Part shown: positions 1 to 11,227 of the stretch, piece after piece
Layout of the letters: each line of letters starts with the position of its first letter
Position numbering within the stretch: the first letter of the stretch is position 1
NCBI RefSeq assembly: GCF_000715075.1
Contig: NC_134090.1
Location: 45,076,792-45,140,791 of the forward strand
Direction: 5' to 3'
Length of the DNA: 64,000 bases
From: Nicotiana tabacum
Taxonomy: Eukaryota; Streptophyta; Magnoliopsida; Solanales; Solanaceae
Position numbers and translations under genes: made by a program
The notes under the pieces: generated by a model
Told to the model about the DNA's origin: nothing
The model's database searches: none
The model's input: only the letters and a program-made list of their open reading frames with translations

Positions 1-87
1 TATGTATGTATGTATGTATGTATGTATGTATGTATGTATGTATGTATGTATGTATGTATGTATGTATGTATGTATGTATGTATGTAT
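1..87. repeat. (TATG)n microsatellite
   Basis: The window opens inside about 21 perfect TATG units. The tract continues to the left of the window and lies within the LTR fragment described next. Confidence 0.97.
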
Positions 88-854
88 AGGTTATGGCGTT
101 ATATACGCACCACCACCTGATCAACTGGTATACGATGATGATTTTGCCCACAGTAGCTGAGATGATATGATGGGATTCCCTCAGAGGCTTTATGATGTTA
201 TGTACGTACAAAACTATGCATTACATGACATTCATACGCATATGCATGATACTATAAATATTTCATGATTTACAGAGCTATCTAGACTTACAGGTTGAAT
301 CCTTTACTCCATATTTCTTCCATGTCCTTAATTAATGTTGACTTACTATTATGTTGCAGTTATGCCTTACATACTCAGTACATTATTCGTACTGACGTCC
401 TTTTGTTGGGGACGTTGCATTCATGCCTGCAGGTATAGATAATTAGCTTGACGAGCCCTCATAATAGACGAGATTGGAATTCAGCAAAGGATCGGTAAGA
501 CTCCATCTCATTCGGAGTGCAGCCGAATCTATGAGTTATCGTGTCAAAGTTTTGCTATAGACTTATGAGTAGGTCGGTACCCTGTCCCATTTGATGTCAA
601 ATAATCTTAGAGGCTTTGTAGACAGAGGTTCATTTTGTACAGTATGTCAGAGGCCTTGACGGCCCATATGTATTCATGTTTTAAGAATGATAGTTATGGA
701 TACAAGTGTTCGCCTATTTATACTTTTACATTATGAGTTATGGCCATGTTGGCCCATGATAGTTACAAAGAAAAAAAAAGGAGTTGAAGAGTTGTTCGTT
801 CGGGCCAGTGCGGCACCGGGTGCCAGCCACGCCTCTCCAGGTTTGGGCATGACA
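1..854 (+). mobile_element. LTR fragment H, Ty3-type, 3' part
   Basis: The sequence up to 854 reads like the R/U5 half of a Ty3-type LTR. It ends in GGGCATGACA, matching the ...TGACA ends of LTRs A, B and C, and has the same inverted pair just before the end (CACGCC, then GGGCATG). The beginning is outside the window. The next bases (from TTCTG) are not a primer-binding site, so this is a 3' LTR or solo LTR. No coding sequence is recognisable; the open frames here are short and cross the LTR end. Confidence 0.6.
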
Positions 855-1060
855 TTCTGTCCTTCCCGACAGGGGCATTTCTTGTTAGTACTGTTTCTTT
901 GCATCATTGTGCCCTTCACTCTGAGTAAGTCCTTCTCAAAACAAGCAAGAAAAGATTTCCAAACCTGCTACCAGCTTTTCAGTTGCACAAAGTAAATTTG
1001 GGCAGCACACTCAGTTGTTACTGTCAATATGCCTTGAGGATTCATGCAAAGGCTTCCCCC
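855..1060. other. Unassigned 206 bp between two LTRs
   Basis: I recognise nothing here. It lies between the end of LTR H and a 56-bp piece that matches the 3' end of element A's interior. It may be the old flank of H or interior of a recombinant element. Confidence 0.4.
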
Positions 1061-1116
1061 CTTCGCTGCAGTTCTCAGCACGTTCAAGGACGAATGTATG
1101 TTTAAGTGGGAGAGAA
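1061..1116 (+). mobile_element. 3' tail of an A-type interior, with PPT, before LTR A1
   Basis: These 56 bases match 8352-8407, the last 56 bases inside element A, at all but three positions. They include the GTTC-AAGGAC-GAAT hairpin (1082-1095) and the polypurine tract (1104-1116, AAGTGGGAGAGAA). A polypurine tract belongs immediately before a 3' LTR, so LTR A1 is both the 3' LTR of a left-hand interior and the 5' LTR of element A. This is the footprint of a tandem or recombinant element rather than a simple insertion with a target-site duplication. Confidence 0.75.
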
Positions 1117-3956
1117 TGTAACGACCCGACCGGTCATTTCGAGCTCTAGCACGTCGTTCCGCAGTTTGAGGCCACGAGCAGCTTCACTTTGGGTATTATC
1201 ACTTGTGTGAACGGTCGGAATTGAATTCCGGGAAGTTCGGAGTTGAGTTGGAAAGAGAATTCTCATTTTGGAAGCTTTAAGTTGAAAGAATTGACTAAGG
1301 TTGGATTTTTGAGTAAACGACCTCGAAATCAGGATTCGAAAGTTCCATCAGGTTCGTATGATGATTTCAGACTTAGGCGTATGTCCGGACTGGGTTTTGG
1401 AAGACCCGGGTACGTTTCGGCGCCTATTGTGGAAGTTAGCATTTTTGGAAGAATCTCATAAGTTTGGATTGAAGTGCATTTCAGTATTATCAATGTCCGT
1501 TTGGAATTCCGAGTTTGAGAGTAGCTCCGTATAGTGATTCTGGAGTTGGAAGCGCGGTCGGAAGTGAACTCGGAGGTCCATAGGTCATTTTGGAGTCATT
1601 TGGCTAAAGATAGAAATTTGAAGGTTTTTGAGAAGTTTGACCGGAAGTGGACTTTTGATATCGAGGTCGGAATCCAATTCCGGAAGATGGAGTAGGCCCG
1701 TAATGTCAAATATGACTTGTGTGCAAAATTGAGGTCAATCGGACGTGATTTGATAGGTTTCGTCATCGAATGTAGAAGTTTGAAATTCTAAAGTTCCTTA
1801 AGCTTGGATTGGGGGTCGATTCATGATTTTAGCGTTGTTTGATATGATTTAAAGCCTTGAGCAAGTCCGTAATATGTTTTGGGACTAGTTGGTATGATTG
1901 GTTCAGGTCCCGAGGGCCTCGGGTGAATTCCAAGTGGTTAACGAATTGAATTGGGGTTGGAAAGAATAGCTGAAGTAGTTGATATCTAGTATAACCGCAC
2001 ATACGAAGTTTTGGCTGCAGGTGCGGAGCCATAGAAGCGGCCAAAGGGGCGCAGATATGGTGAAGGGTGAAGGCTGGGGACCGCAGATGTGGTCAGGTCA
2101 CCACAGAAGCGGGACCGCACCTGCGAAAGAAGGAGCGCAGAAGCGGAAATGGGCTAGGAGCCCCGGACTGCAGAAGCGGAAATTGGTCCACACCTGCGGG
2201 ACCGCAGAAGCGGTCAAGAGACCGCAGGTGCAAAAGGACTGGAGGCAGTGAGCTCTCTTTAAAAATCGAATTTTAGTTCATTTCCACCCATTTTCACTTC
2301 GAGTTGGACGATTTGGGTGCTTTTGGAAGAGAGGTTTTCTTCATCTATGTCAAGGTAAGTTGTTCCCACTTATTAGACGTTAAATACATGGTTTTGTTAC
2401 GGATTTGAGCATAAAAATTTCTAGAAACTTGGGGTTTGAGGGAAAACCTAGAAAATTGATATTCTTGGATTTTGACCACGATTTTGGGTATGAAATTAAG
2501 AGAAAATCATATAGTTGAGTTCGTGAGTTCATGGGTAAACTTTATCTTCGAAAAATTTAGAAATCCGGGCACGTGGGCCCGAGGGCAATTTTGTCAACTT
2601 GTTGATCGGGGTTAGGAATTGTTATAAATTGGATTGTAATGAGTAATTGAACATATATTAATGGATTTGCATAATTATTGGCAAGTTTTGGAGCATTGTG
2701 CATCGATTCGAATATTTGAAAGGGCGTGGAATGTCGGTTAAGGATCTTCTGAGCGAGGTGAGTCTCCTTTCTAACCTTGTAAGAGGGAATTGTCCCCATA
2801 GGTAAAATAATTGGTTATGTGCTCCTATTTGTGGGGGCTATGTACGCATGAGGTGACGAGAGTCCGTGCGTAGCTACTATTATGTTTGAGTTCGGGTAGT
2901 CTAGGACCCAAAAGCATGCTATAATTGGAATATTTGCAATCTTATTGACAGTTTGAATTGCTTAAATCACGTCGAATTAGTAAATCAATTTTTAAAAAGA
3001 TTAAACTTCATTTTCTTAAATTGTTAAAAGAGAATTGGCTTTCTTTGGATAATTGTTCCATGTTGAGTCCTTGGTTGACTGTCTGTGTGTTTAATTTCAG
3101 AACAGGCCGAATGCCTCGGTAGATTAAATAGATGCATCTATGGTTCGCGCCATTCGACCCTCTGGCAGTACACAGTTTAAATATTGTTGGATCGGGTCGT
3201 ACGTCCTCGGCATAATTTGCGCATGCTTGTATTGTTTGCCTTGAGATAATTGATATTGATATTTGCTCTCCCCAACTTGAGAAAATTGAAAATTAATAGA
3301 TTATGAATTCGGAGATTTTTAATACAAAAAGGAACTTTTACCTGTTCGTGGCTTATTTGAAATTACTATCGTTCTTAATAAATCCATGATTACTCACATT
3401 AATAATATATTATTATTGGACCACTAGTAAGTGTCGAAGTCGACCTCTCGTCTCTACTTCTTCGAGATTAGACGGGATACTCATTGGGTACACGTTGTTT
3501 TCGTACTCATACTACACTTGCTATGCATTTTTGTTGCACAGGTTTATGTTGGCTAGTGGCATAGTGGCATATCAGCATGGTTGATACGGAGACATAGGTG
3601 AGTTTCATTTATTGAGACGTCCGTAGCCAACAAAGTCTCCTTTAGAGTATTGTACTATATTTTCATTTCTGTCCACTTGTATTCCGGACAGTTACTGTAT
3701 TTTATTTCATTCCCTATTAAATGCTCATGCACTTGTGACACCAGGTTCTGGGATGTCTATGAAAGTAGTCAGTATTTTGAAATTGTTAAAGATATCATTA
3801 TTTATTCAGTGGAAATTTATTCCTTATTGTTTAAATGTATAAAAAAAGTGATTTTGAAAATATTTAAAATGCGAAGTTACTAGTTATTTGTTGTTGGCTT
3901 GCCTGACAATTGTGTCCGACGCCATCACGACCCTTGGTGGATTTTGGGTCGTGACA
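1117..3956 (+). repeat. LTR A1 (2.84 kb)
   Basis: It starts with TGTAACGACCCGACCGGTC and ends with GGGTCGTGACA. The ends form an imperfect terminal inverted repeat (10 of 11). A second copy, TCACGACCC at 3925-3933, pairs perfectly over 9 bp with GGGTCGTGA at 3946-3954. Relative to LTR A2 it carries about 20 extra bases near 3401-3421, around the palindrome AATAATATATTATT. Confidence 0.88.
1994..2266 (+). promoter_or_regulatory. GC-rich dyad cluster and TATA-like box in LTR A1
   Basis: About a dozen short words of the form CCGCAGAAGCGG, CCGCACCTGCGG or CGCAGATGCGG sit in 240 bp of otherwise AT-rich LTR. Each word is a small dyad (CCGC...GCGG). A CTTTAAAAAT box follows at 2257-2266. The same arrangement recurs at 9283-9524 in LTR A2 and in LTR families B and C. 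The U3 promoter role is inferred from position. Confidence 0.5.
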
Positions 3957-3959
3957 ACA

Positions 3960-3971
3960 TGGTATCAGAGC
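3960..3971 (+). promoter_or_regulatory. Primer-binding site, element A
   Basis: TGGTATCAGAGC lies three bases after the LTR end. This is the usual primer site complementary to the 3' end of initiator methionine tRNA in plant LTR retrotransposons. The same 12 bases occur in elements B and C. Confidence 0.9.
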
Positions 3972-4029
3972 ACTAGGTTCCCTTAGGTCTCACGAGTCAT
4001 GAGCAAGTCTAGTAGAGTCTCGCGGATCG

Positions 4030-4047
4030 GTACGAAGACGTCTGTAC
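4030..4047 (+). ncRNA. Conserved leader hairpin, element A
   Basis: GTACGAAGACGTCTGTAC can fold into a stem of GTACGAA against TCTGTAC around GACG, with one mismatch and one G-T pair. The equivalent hairpin is in C (49365-49382) and B (36555-36572, other strand). A packaging or dimerisation role is only a suggestion based on position downstream of the primer site. Confidence 0.5.
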
Positions 4048-7000
4048 TTATCATCGAGAGGCTACAGGACTGTTAGGAGCACCTCCCTTCTTGATTCCTC
4101 ATCGTGCGATTTGATTCCTTGAGGCTTATGCCCTTGTTTCCTTCCTACTCAATCTTACACGGCGTGAATTGCTTGTTATAAATCGAGAATTGAAGAATTT
4201 TAATGGTACTACAGATGTGGTGTGGGATGTTTCTCCCGGTATAGTTGGTCGGGCTATTATCGTCGCTTGGCAGAAGGATTTTCTATCGTTTCGGATCGGT
4301 AGTTATGCTTTTAAGAGCATGGAGGCTATGCACAGGTTGCTATGATGCTCACGATTAGTTATCGCACAGTATTCACTTGATGGTAAGATACTTGCCTATG
4401 TATTGGGCGATGAATGATTTGAAAGGAAGTCTGCTCAGTGTACGATTCAGAGATCTAATATTTCACTTCTGGCGGAGGAAAAGCAATTAGCCTATGAATG
4501 TCCAGATTTGGGGTGATGGAGTAACGAGACTTGGTATTTTCAAGAGTGGTGGAATTTTCATCTGCGATGTAGTGTCGTCATCCTTGATTGTATGTGTTAA
4601 GTTTGCCAATGTTATGGTCTTCTGCGATTCGCCTTTGGGGTAAGATATTGTAAAATAATATTAGAGAAACGACTGTCAGAGATCGCGAGGTGAGGTGGTT
4701 CAGGATTGAATCGGTGTTTCTAATGTTGACGGCTCGAGAAAGATGATCTTCAAAAAGGTTTAAAGTTAGTAGTGATTTGTGGGTTCAAGTGCTATGAAGA
4801 TAGATTTTATTTAAGGCAACAACTGAGCAGGAAAGGATGAGGAAAGACGTGTGGGAAGTGTCAGACGGTGGTTAAAATTTCTAGAAGGCCAAGTATAAGA
4901 AACAAAGGTCGAGTAGTTGATTAAAGGGGTGAGTTCTGCCAAAGTGGGAGAGTGGCAGAGTTGCATAGGGGCTTGGTGGTAGGATGACCGCGCACCTTGA
5001 GGAGAGTTTGGAATGATTTGGGAATTTTAGAGATTGGTGATTGGGGCCTATGGATTTAATTTAGAGTGTGGGATATTATGCGGCATGAGATTTGATATAA
5101 TAGAAAGGAGCTGCTTGAAATGAAGAAGGACACAACATAACTTTGAATTGGAAAGATGTTGCCGCACATCTAATTTATGTCCACGAGGGGTGAATGTACT
5201 TGTGCAACTAGAGAGTGAGCTCGGACTCAGGATGGGTTATTGATGTCGTAGTGATTGTACCCCGTGCAGCGGCATTGGAAGATGTCGGAAAATGATTTCC
5301 ACAAGTGGGTTATTCCCTGTGAGCAGGCTAGCGGTTGTGTGGTTGGTGAAGCTTCTGCGGAGGATTTTACTGGCCATTCCGGTAAGAGGTCGATTATATG
5401 AATGTTGATGGAAATTCAGGGTGTTCATGAAGTGCTAATGGAAGGATTTCGAGGAATCTAGAGGTTTAATTGCGCGAGGTCATGTCAATAAGAGATAAAG
5501 AATCTTGGTGAATTCCAGAGGGGTGTAATAGTGGCTTCAAGCTAAGTGGGAGAGTCCCACCGCCTATGATTGGGTTGCATGGTTAACTAATTGCGAGGTT
5601 TCTGGTTATTGGCATATTGATGGGTTATTTCAGCTACGGGAAAATAACATAAGTGGTAATTTGAGCAAAGGGATTGTTAAAGGTGTGCTATGGTTGGCCT
5701 TATTGGCTCATGTTCAGACTTGGGGAAATATTCAAGATTTGTGCCACGTATAGATGTGGGTTTCAAGGAAAGTGATTCTGCCGGGTGCTTCGTCGAGAGG
5801 GTATTCATGTGCTAGAAGATTCATGGAGTAGATTATATTCGGGGCCAAGTCAGAGCGGGTGGCTCTCAACAACGGTCCTGGTGGATTCAAAGGGGTAAAG
5901 TGTGGTGCCTAATAATTTCGAGGCTATATGTACGGTTAAGGATCAAGCTTTGTAGCAGCTTATGAGAAGAGGAAAATGAGAAAAGACATCGGATTCGTAG
6001 ATCAGAATGGGCATACCAGTTGAGGATGTGAATGTGTGCACAAGGGAGGTATGAAATAGTTCGTGGGATTTGAGACATCATGGTCTCGTGATTCAAGGTC
6101 ACTCAGGATGAGTACGGATGGAGTAAGCTATGTGTTGAATGGTTTTATTATTATTTCAAAGGCAATCAAGGATAAATCGGACGAAGATAGATTGGCTAGC
6201 CATAGTTGAATTGGCACATTGGTGGTAGTGATCAGTTCCTTTAGCGTGATCAAGTTATGCAAGTGAATTGTGACAGTACATGTGAGGCTTGTCGGCCTCC
6301 GTAACTGATGTTATTCAAAAGAATTCTCCTATTATGGCCTGTTATGTGTAGGCAGATCCCGGAAGGGCTATGGTGGCTTAGACCACTATCAGAGATTTGC
6401 ATATTCTACGGTTATGAGAATTCACCTATGTGTTGCTATGGTTCTCCTGAAGTGAGTTAAGTGAAAAGTTTTTATATGATGAAGTATTAATCTATTAGTG
6501 GTTCCGGAGTTATGATGAAAATCGTGTCCTATCGTATATTGGCATGATGGGTGCAGTGAGTGGTATGGAATTTGAAGTGAGGATCAAGGTTGCAGTTCGG
6601 TGTTGACAAGGATGTCACGAGCTCGAATGAGCAGGAAAGGAGTTTCGATGTTTAAAGTAAGTGGATATTGTCTTTAGCGTCACCTAAGATCGGTGTTTTG
6701 TGACAAAGGCTTTGCATCCTGGTCAAGGATTATTGATCGCTTTTCAGCGTCAGTGCGGCCGGTGGTTTGGATGTACAAACATGTCATCCGTTACGAAAGG
6801 TTGTGGGAGTGTGCCCACAGGAAGGTTGTATAAGTGTGCCATGTAGTCACTTGATTGATTGAAGAGTTAAACCAAGTATGAAGATTGTAGTGATGTCGTT
6901 AAATTGAGAATTGATGCCTGGAGGGCACTCGGTCTATTGGGTTGTGGACTGTGGAGGAATACTCCGGTTATGATGGTTGTTCCTGTGTGTTATGAGAAAA

Positions 7001-7460
7001 GGGGAGTTATTATGGACCTTTGAAAGGTTATTGGCTTAGTTCAGTGCGATCAGAATCAGCTTGAGGTCTGTGGATGGATCTAAATGTGAATGTGGGCTCT
7101 ATATCAGGCCAGATGTGTTCATTTCAGCAATGCGCTCCTTATGGAAGAGTAGTCGGGGTGTTATTTTATCGTCAGCTATTTCATTTAATGATGTATTGCA
7201 TCGTGTGAGTCGTGAGACGGCTTGGTGAATTTCTTATGTGTTGAGGTTCTGCGTAGATATGATGTTATATGAGCAGAGTGGCTCTTGAGATTCAGATCGT
7301 ATATCGCACCTCAGTTGTGCTTGAGTTTGTAGCTTATAGCGCTATATGTCTCCCCAGGGATGGTATTATGCACTTGGCGTGCTGGTGACTGACATTCGGT
7401 ATTTTGATGTAATGAGCAATCTAGCTCGGTGTGTATCTCCTTATGTGAATTTTATGTGTG

Positions 7461-7520
7461 GATCGGGTGGCACGCCGCCATGGGTATGTTGTTTGGATCG
7501 GATTGCGTGCCGCAATAGTG
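7461..7520 (+). repeat. Two GATCGG hairpin words in interior of A
   Basis: GTGGC-ACGCC-GCCAT (7467-7481) and ATTGC-GTGCC-GCAAT (7502-7516) each follow GATCGG. They are the same repeat word as in LTRs B and D, with different but matching stem arms. Confidence 0.6.
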
Positions 7521-8372
7521 TGATGTTAAGTACAGTTCCCCATATATGTTTTTATGTGTTTTGTTCCCTATTTTTCTGAGGAAAGCTCATATTAGATGTA
7601 TGCCTGTGTCGCATGTATGATTCGCTAGCAGGGTGTCTATTCAATTATGTTGACCGCGTCGCATGTATGATTCGCGAATGGAGTAATTGGATTTCCTTTC
7701 AGAGTTCGTTTTCCTTTTGTATCACGTTCGAATTGGTAGCCTATTGGCGCATTGTGGCATCATATGAGACTTTTGGTCATCTCTGGGTGGCTTATTGCCT
7801 GAGCAGTTCGTACTGGATGAGACGAGATCATTAGATTTAGGATTAGTGCAATCTGATTATATGAAGTATATTACGAAGCTAAGACCATTATTTGGTTCAG
7901 AATGAGGTGATGGTTCTTGTCAGAAGTATAGACCCAATGATTTGTCGATTCGGCAGTTGGTTATGAATTTCTACACATCTCTTTAGTCGTGGCGGTATTG
8001 TAGGAGTTAGAGCAAGACCTATGTATGTCATGAGGTGCAATGAGAGCATCAGAATCATGGAATTTCGACTAAATGGATCAGAGAATGTTATTGTGGTCTT
8101 GTGAGTAAAGTGGTGCAAGGTGTGAATTCAGCTAAGGTATGCAGTCATGTTTTGGTGTTGTGTGTAGCTATTGGTACGGTGAGCGTATGTTGGAATAGGC
8201 CTGACAGAGAATTCTAGATATTGGAATTGGGCTCTAAGGCTTATTTGCTTAAGTGAAAAAGGATATCTTTTGATTGATCGAGCTAGGGTGCTCAACTGAG
8301 TTGTGGTAGCACGGGTAGGTGCACGAGGTGTTAAACAGTGATTTCGGACAACTTCGCTGCAGTTCTCAGCAT

Positions 8373-8407
8373 GTTCGAGGACGAACGTATGTTTAAGTGG
8401 GAGAGAA
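8373..8407 (+). promoter_or_regulatory. PPT hairpin and polypurine tract, element A
   Basis: GTTCG-AGGA-CGAAC (8373-8386) is a perfect 5-bp stem with a four-base loop. It lies eight bases before the polypurine tract AAGTGGGAGAGAA (8395-8407), which abuts the 3' LTR and would prime plus-strand synthesis. The hairpin recurs, with some decay, in the same place in elements B, C and D. Confidence 0.75.
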
Positions 8408-11227
8408 TGTAACGACCCAACCGGTCATTTCGAGCTCTAGCGTGTCGTTCAGCAGTTTGAGGCCACGTGCAGCTTCACTTCAGGTATTATGACTTGTGCA
8501 CACGGTCGGAATTGAATTCCGGGAAGTTCGGAGTTGAGTTGGAAAGAAAATTCTCATTTCGGAAGCTTTAAGTTGAAAGAATTGACTAATGTTGGATTTT
8601 TGAGTAAACGACCTCGGAATCAGGATTCGAAGGTTCCAGCAGGTTTGTATGATGATTTCGGACTTGGGCGTATGTCCGGATTGGATTTTGGAAGACTCGG
8701 GAATGCTTCGGCGCCTATTGTGGAAGTTAGCATTTTTAGAAGAATATCATAAGTTTAGATTGAAGTGCATTTCAGTGTTATCGATGTCCGTTTCAGATTC
8801 TGAGTCTGGGAGTAGCTCTGTATAGTAATTCTGGAGTTGGGAGCGCGATCGGAAGTGAATTCGGAGGTCCGTAGGTCATTTTAGAGTCATTTGGCTAAAA
8901 ATAGAAATTTGAAGGTTTTTGAGAAGTTTGACCGGAAGTGGACTTTTTGATATCGGGGTCAGAATCCAATTCTGGAAGTTGGAGTAGGTAATGTCAAATA
9001 TGACTTGTGTGCAAAATTTGAGGTCAATCGGACGTGATTTGATAAGTTTCGTCATCGAATGTAGAAGTTTGAAATTCTGAAGTTCCTTAAGCTTGGATTG
9101 GGGGTCAATTCATGATTTTAGCATTGTTTGATATGATTTGAGGCCTCGAGCAAGTCCGTAATGTATTTTGGGACTGGTTGGTATGATTGATTGGGGTCCC
9201 GGGGACCTTAGGTGAATTCCGGGTGGTTAACAGAATGAATTGGGGTTGGAAAGAATAGGTGAAGCAGTTGATATCTGGTATAACCGCACCTGCGAAGTTT
9301 TGGCCGCAGGTGAGGAGCCGTAGAAGCAGCCAAAGGGGCGCAGATGCGGTAGTGAAGGATGAAGGCTGGGCCCCCAGATGCGGTCAGGTCACTATAGAAG
9401 CGGGATCGCACCTGCGGAAGAAGGTTCGCAGAAGCAAAAATGGGTTGGGAGCCCCGGACTGCAGAAGCGGCAAATGGTCCGCACCTGCGGGACCGCAGAA
9501 ACGGTCAAGAGACCGCAGGTGCAAAAGGACTGGAGGCAGTGAGCTCTCTTTAAAAATCGAGTTTTGGTTCATTTCCACCCATTTTCACTTCGGGTTGGAC
9601 GATTTTGGAGCTTTCGGAAGAGAGGTTTTCTACATCTATATCAAGGTAAGTTGTTCCCACTCATTAGACGTTAAATACATGGTTTTGTTATGGATTTGAG
9701 CGTGAAAATTTGTAGAAACTTGGGGTTTGAGGGAAAACCTAGAAAAATGATATTCTTGGATTTTAACCACGATTTTGGGTATGAAATTAAGAGAAAATCA
9801 TATAGTTGAGGTCGTGAGTTCATGGGTAAACGTTATCTTCGAAAAATTTAGGAATCCGGGCACGTGGACCCGAGGGCAATTTTGTCAACTTTTCGATCGG
9901 GGTTAGGAATTGTTATAAATTGGATTGTAATGAGTAATTGAACATATATTAATGGATTTGCATAATTATTGGCTAGTTTTGGAGCATTGTTCATCGATTC
10001 GAGTCTTCGGAAGGGCGTGGAATGCCGGTTGTGGATCTTCCGAGCGTGGTGAGTCTCCTTTCTAACCTTGTAAGAGGGAATTGTCCCCATAGGTGAAATA
10101 ATTGGTTATGTGCTCCTATTTGTGGGGGCTACGTATGCATGAGGTGACGAGAGTCCGTGCGTAGCTAAGTATGTTTGAGTTCGGATAGTCTAGGACCCAA
10201 AAACATGCTATAATTGGAATATTTGTAATCTTATTGACAGTTTGAATTACTTAAATCACGTCGAATTAGTAAATGAATTTCTAAAAAGATTAAACTTCAT
10301 TTTCTTAAATTGTTAAAAGAGAATTGGCTTTCTTTGGATAATTGTTCCATGTTGACTCCTTGGTTGACTGTCTGTGTGTTTAATTTCGAAACGGGTCGAA
10401 CGCCTCGGTAGATTAAATAGATGAATCTATGGTCTGCGCCATTCAACCCTCTAGCATGCACAGTTTAAATATTGTCGGATCGGGTCGTATGTCCTCGGAA
10501 TGATTTGTGCATGCTTGTATTGCTTGCCTTGAGATTTATTGATATTGATATTTGCTCTCCCCAACTTGAGATAATTGAAAATTAATAGATTATAAATCCG
10601 GAGATTTTTAATATAAAAAGGAACTTTTACCTGTTCGTGGCTTATTTGAAATTACTGTCATTCTTAATAAATCCATGATTACTCGTATTAGCACTAGTAA
10701 GTGTCGAAGTCAACCTCTCGTCTCTACTTCTTCGAGACTAGACGGGATACTCATTGGGTAATCGTTATTTTCGTACTCATACTACACTTGTTGTGTATTG
10801 TTGTTGCACAGGTTTATGTGTGGCTAGTGGCTTAGTGGCATAGCGGCATGGTTAATACGGAGACTTAGGTGAGTTGCATTTATCGAAACGTTAGTAGCCA
10901 GTAGATTCTCCTTTAGAGTATTGTACTGTATTTTTATTTCTGTCCACTTGTATTTTGGATAGTTACTGTATTTTATTTCATTCCCTAGTAAATGATCATG
11001 CACTTGTGACACCGGGTTCTAGGATGTCTATGGAAGTAGTCAGTATTTTGAAATTGTTAAAGATATCATTATTTATTTAGTGCAATTTTATTCCTTATTA
11101 TTTAAACGTATAAAAGAAGTGATTTCGAAAATATTTAAAACGAGAAGTTACTAGTTATTTGTTGTTGGCTTGCCTGGCAATGGTGTCCAGCGCCATCACG
11201 ACCCTTAGTGAATTTTGGGTTATGACA
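8408..11227 (+). repeat. LTR A2 (2.82 kb)
   Basis: This is the partner of LTR A1, starting TGTAACGACC and ending TTATGACA. The 3' inverted pair is decayed on one arm (GGGTTATGA instead of GGGTCGTGA), consistent with C-to-T loss at a CG. The GC-rich dyad cluster is at 9283-9524, followed by CTTTAAAAAT near 9550. The ORF of 146 codons across this region is accidental. Confidence 0.87.

Larger units (their letters stand above)
3957..8407 (+). mobile_element. Interior of element A, no coding capacity seen
   Basis: This 4.45 kb stretch holds the primer-binding site, a leader closely matching that of element C, and then a long stretch with stops in every frame and no recognisable gag-pol motif. 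The open frames are at most about 80 codons and show no family features. Two hairpin words of the GATCGG family lie at 7461-7516. Near-repeated TCGCATGTATGATTCGC occurs around 7611 and 7660. The 3' end carries a hairpin and polypurine tract. Some of it resembles the long non-coding 3' spacer that precedes the 3' LTR in element D. Confidence 0.7.
1117..11227 (+). mobile_element. Element A: LARD-like non-coding LTR retrotransposon
   Basis: Two direct LTRs (1117-3956 and 8408-11227) flank a 4.45 kb interior. The LTRs start TGTAACGACC and end TGACA. The primer-binding site follows the left LTR and a polypurine tract precedes the right one. I find no gag, protease, RT, RNase H or integrase motif in any frame of the interior. 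The primer site, leader hairpin and PPT hairpin are shared with coding chromoviruses B and C, so A is probably a non-autonomous relative or deletion derivative of a Del/Tekay-like element. The two LTRs differ at about ten of the first 113 positions, so it is old. Confidence 0.85.

Noticed and set aside
687..995. 102-codon open frame near the left edge
   Set aside because: It crosses the end of LTR H into unrelated sequence and has no family features.
9259..9699. 146-codon open frame across LTR A2
   Set aside because: It is made by the GC-rich word cluster, shows no domain, and the same region in LTR A1 has only shorter frames.
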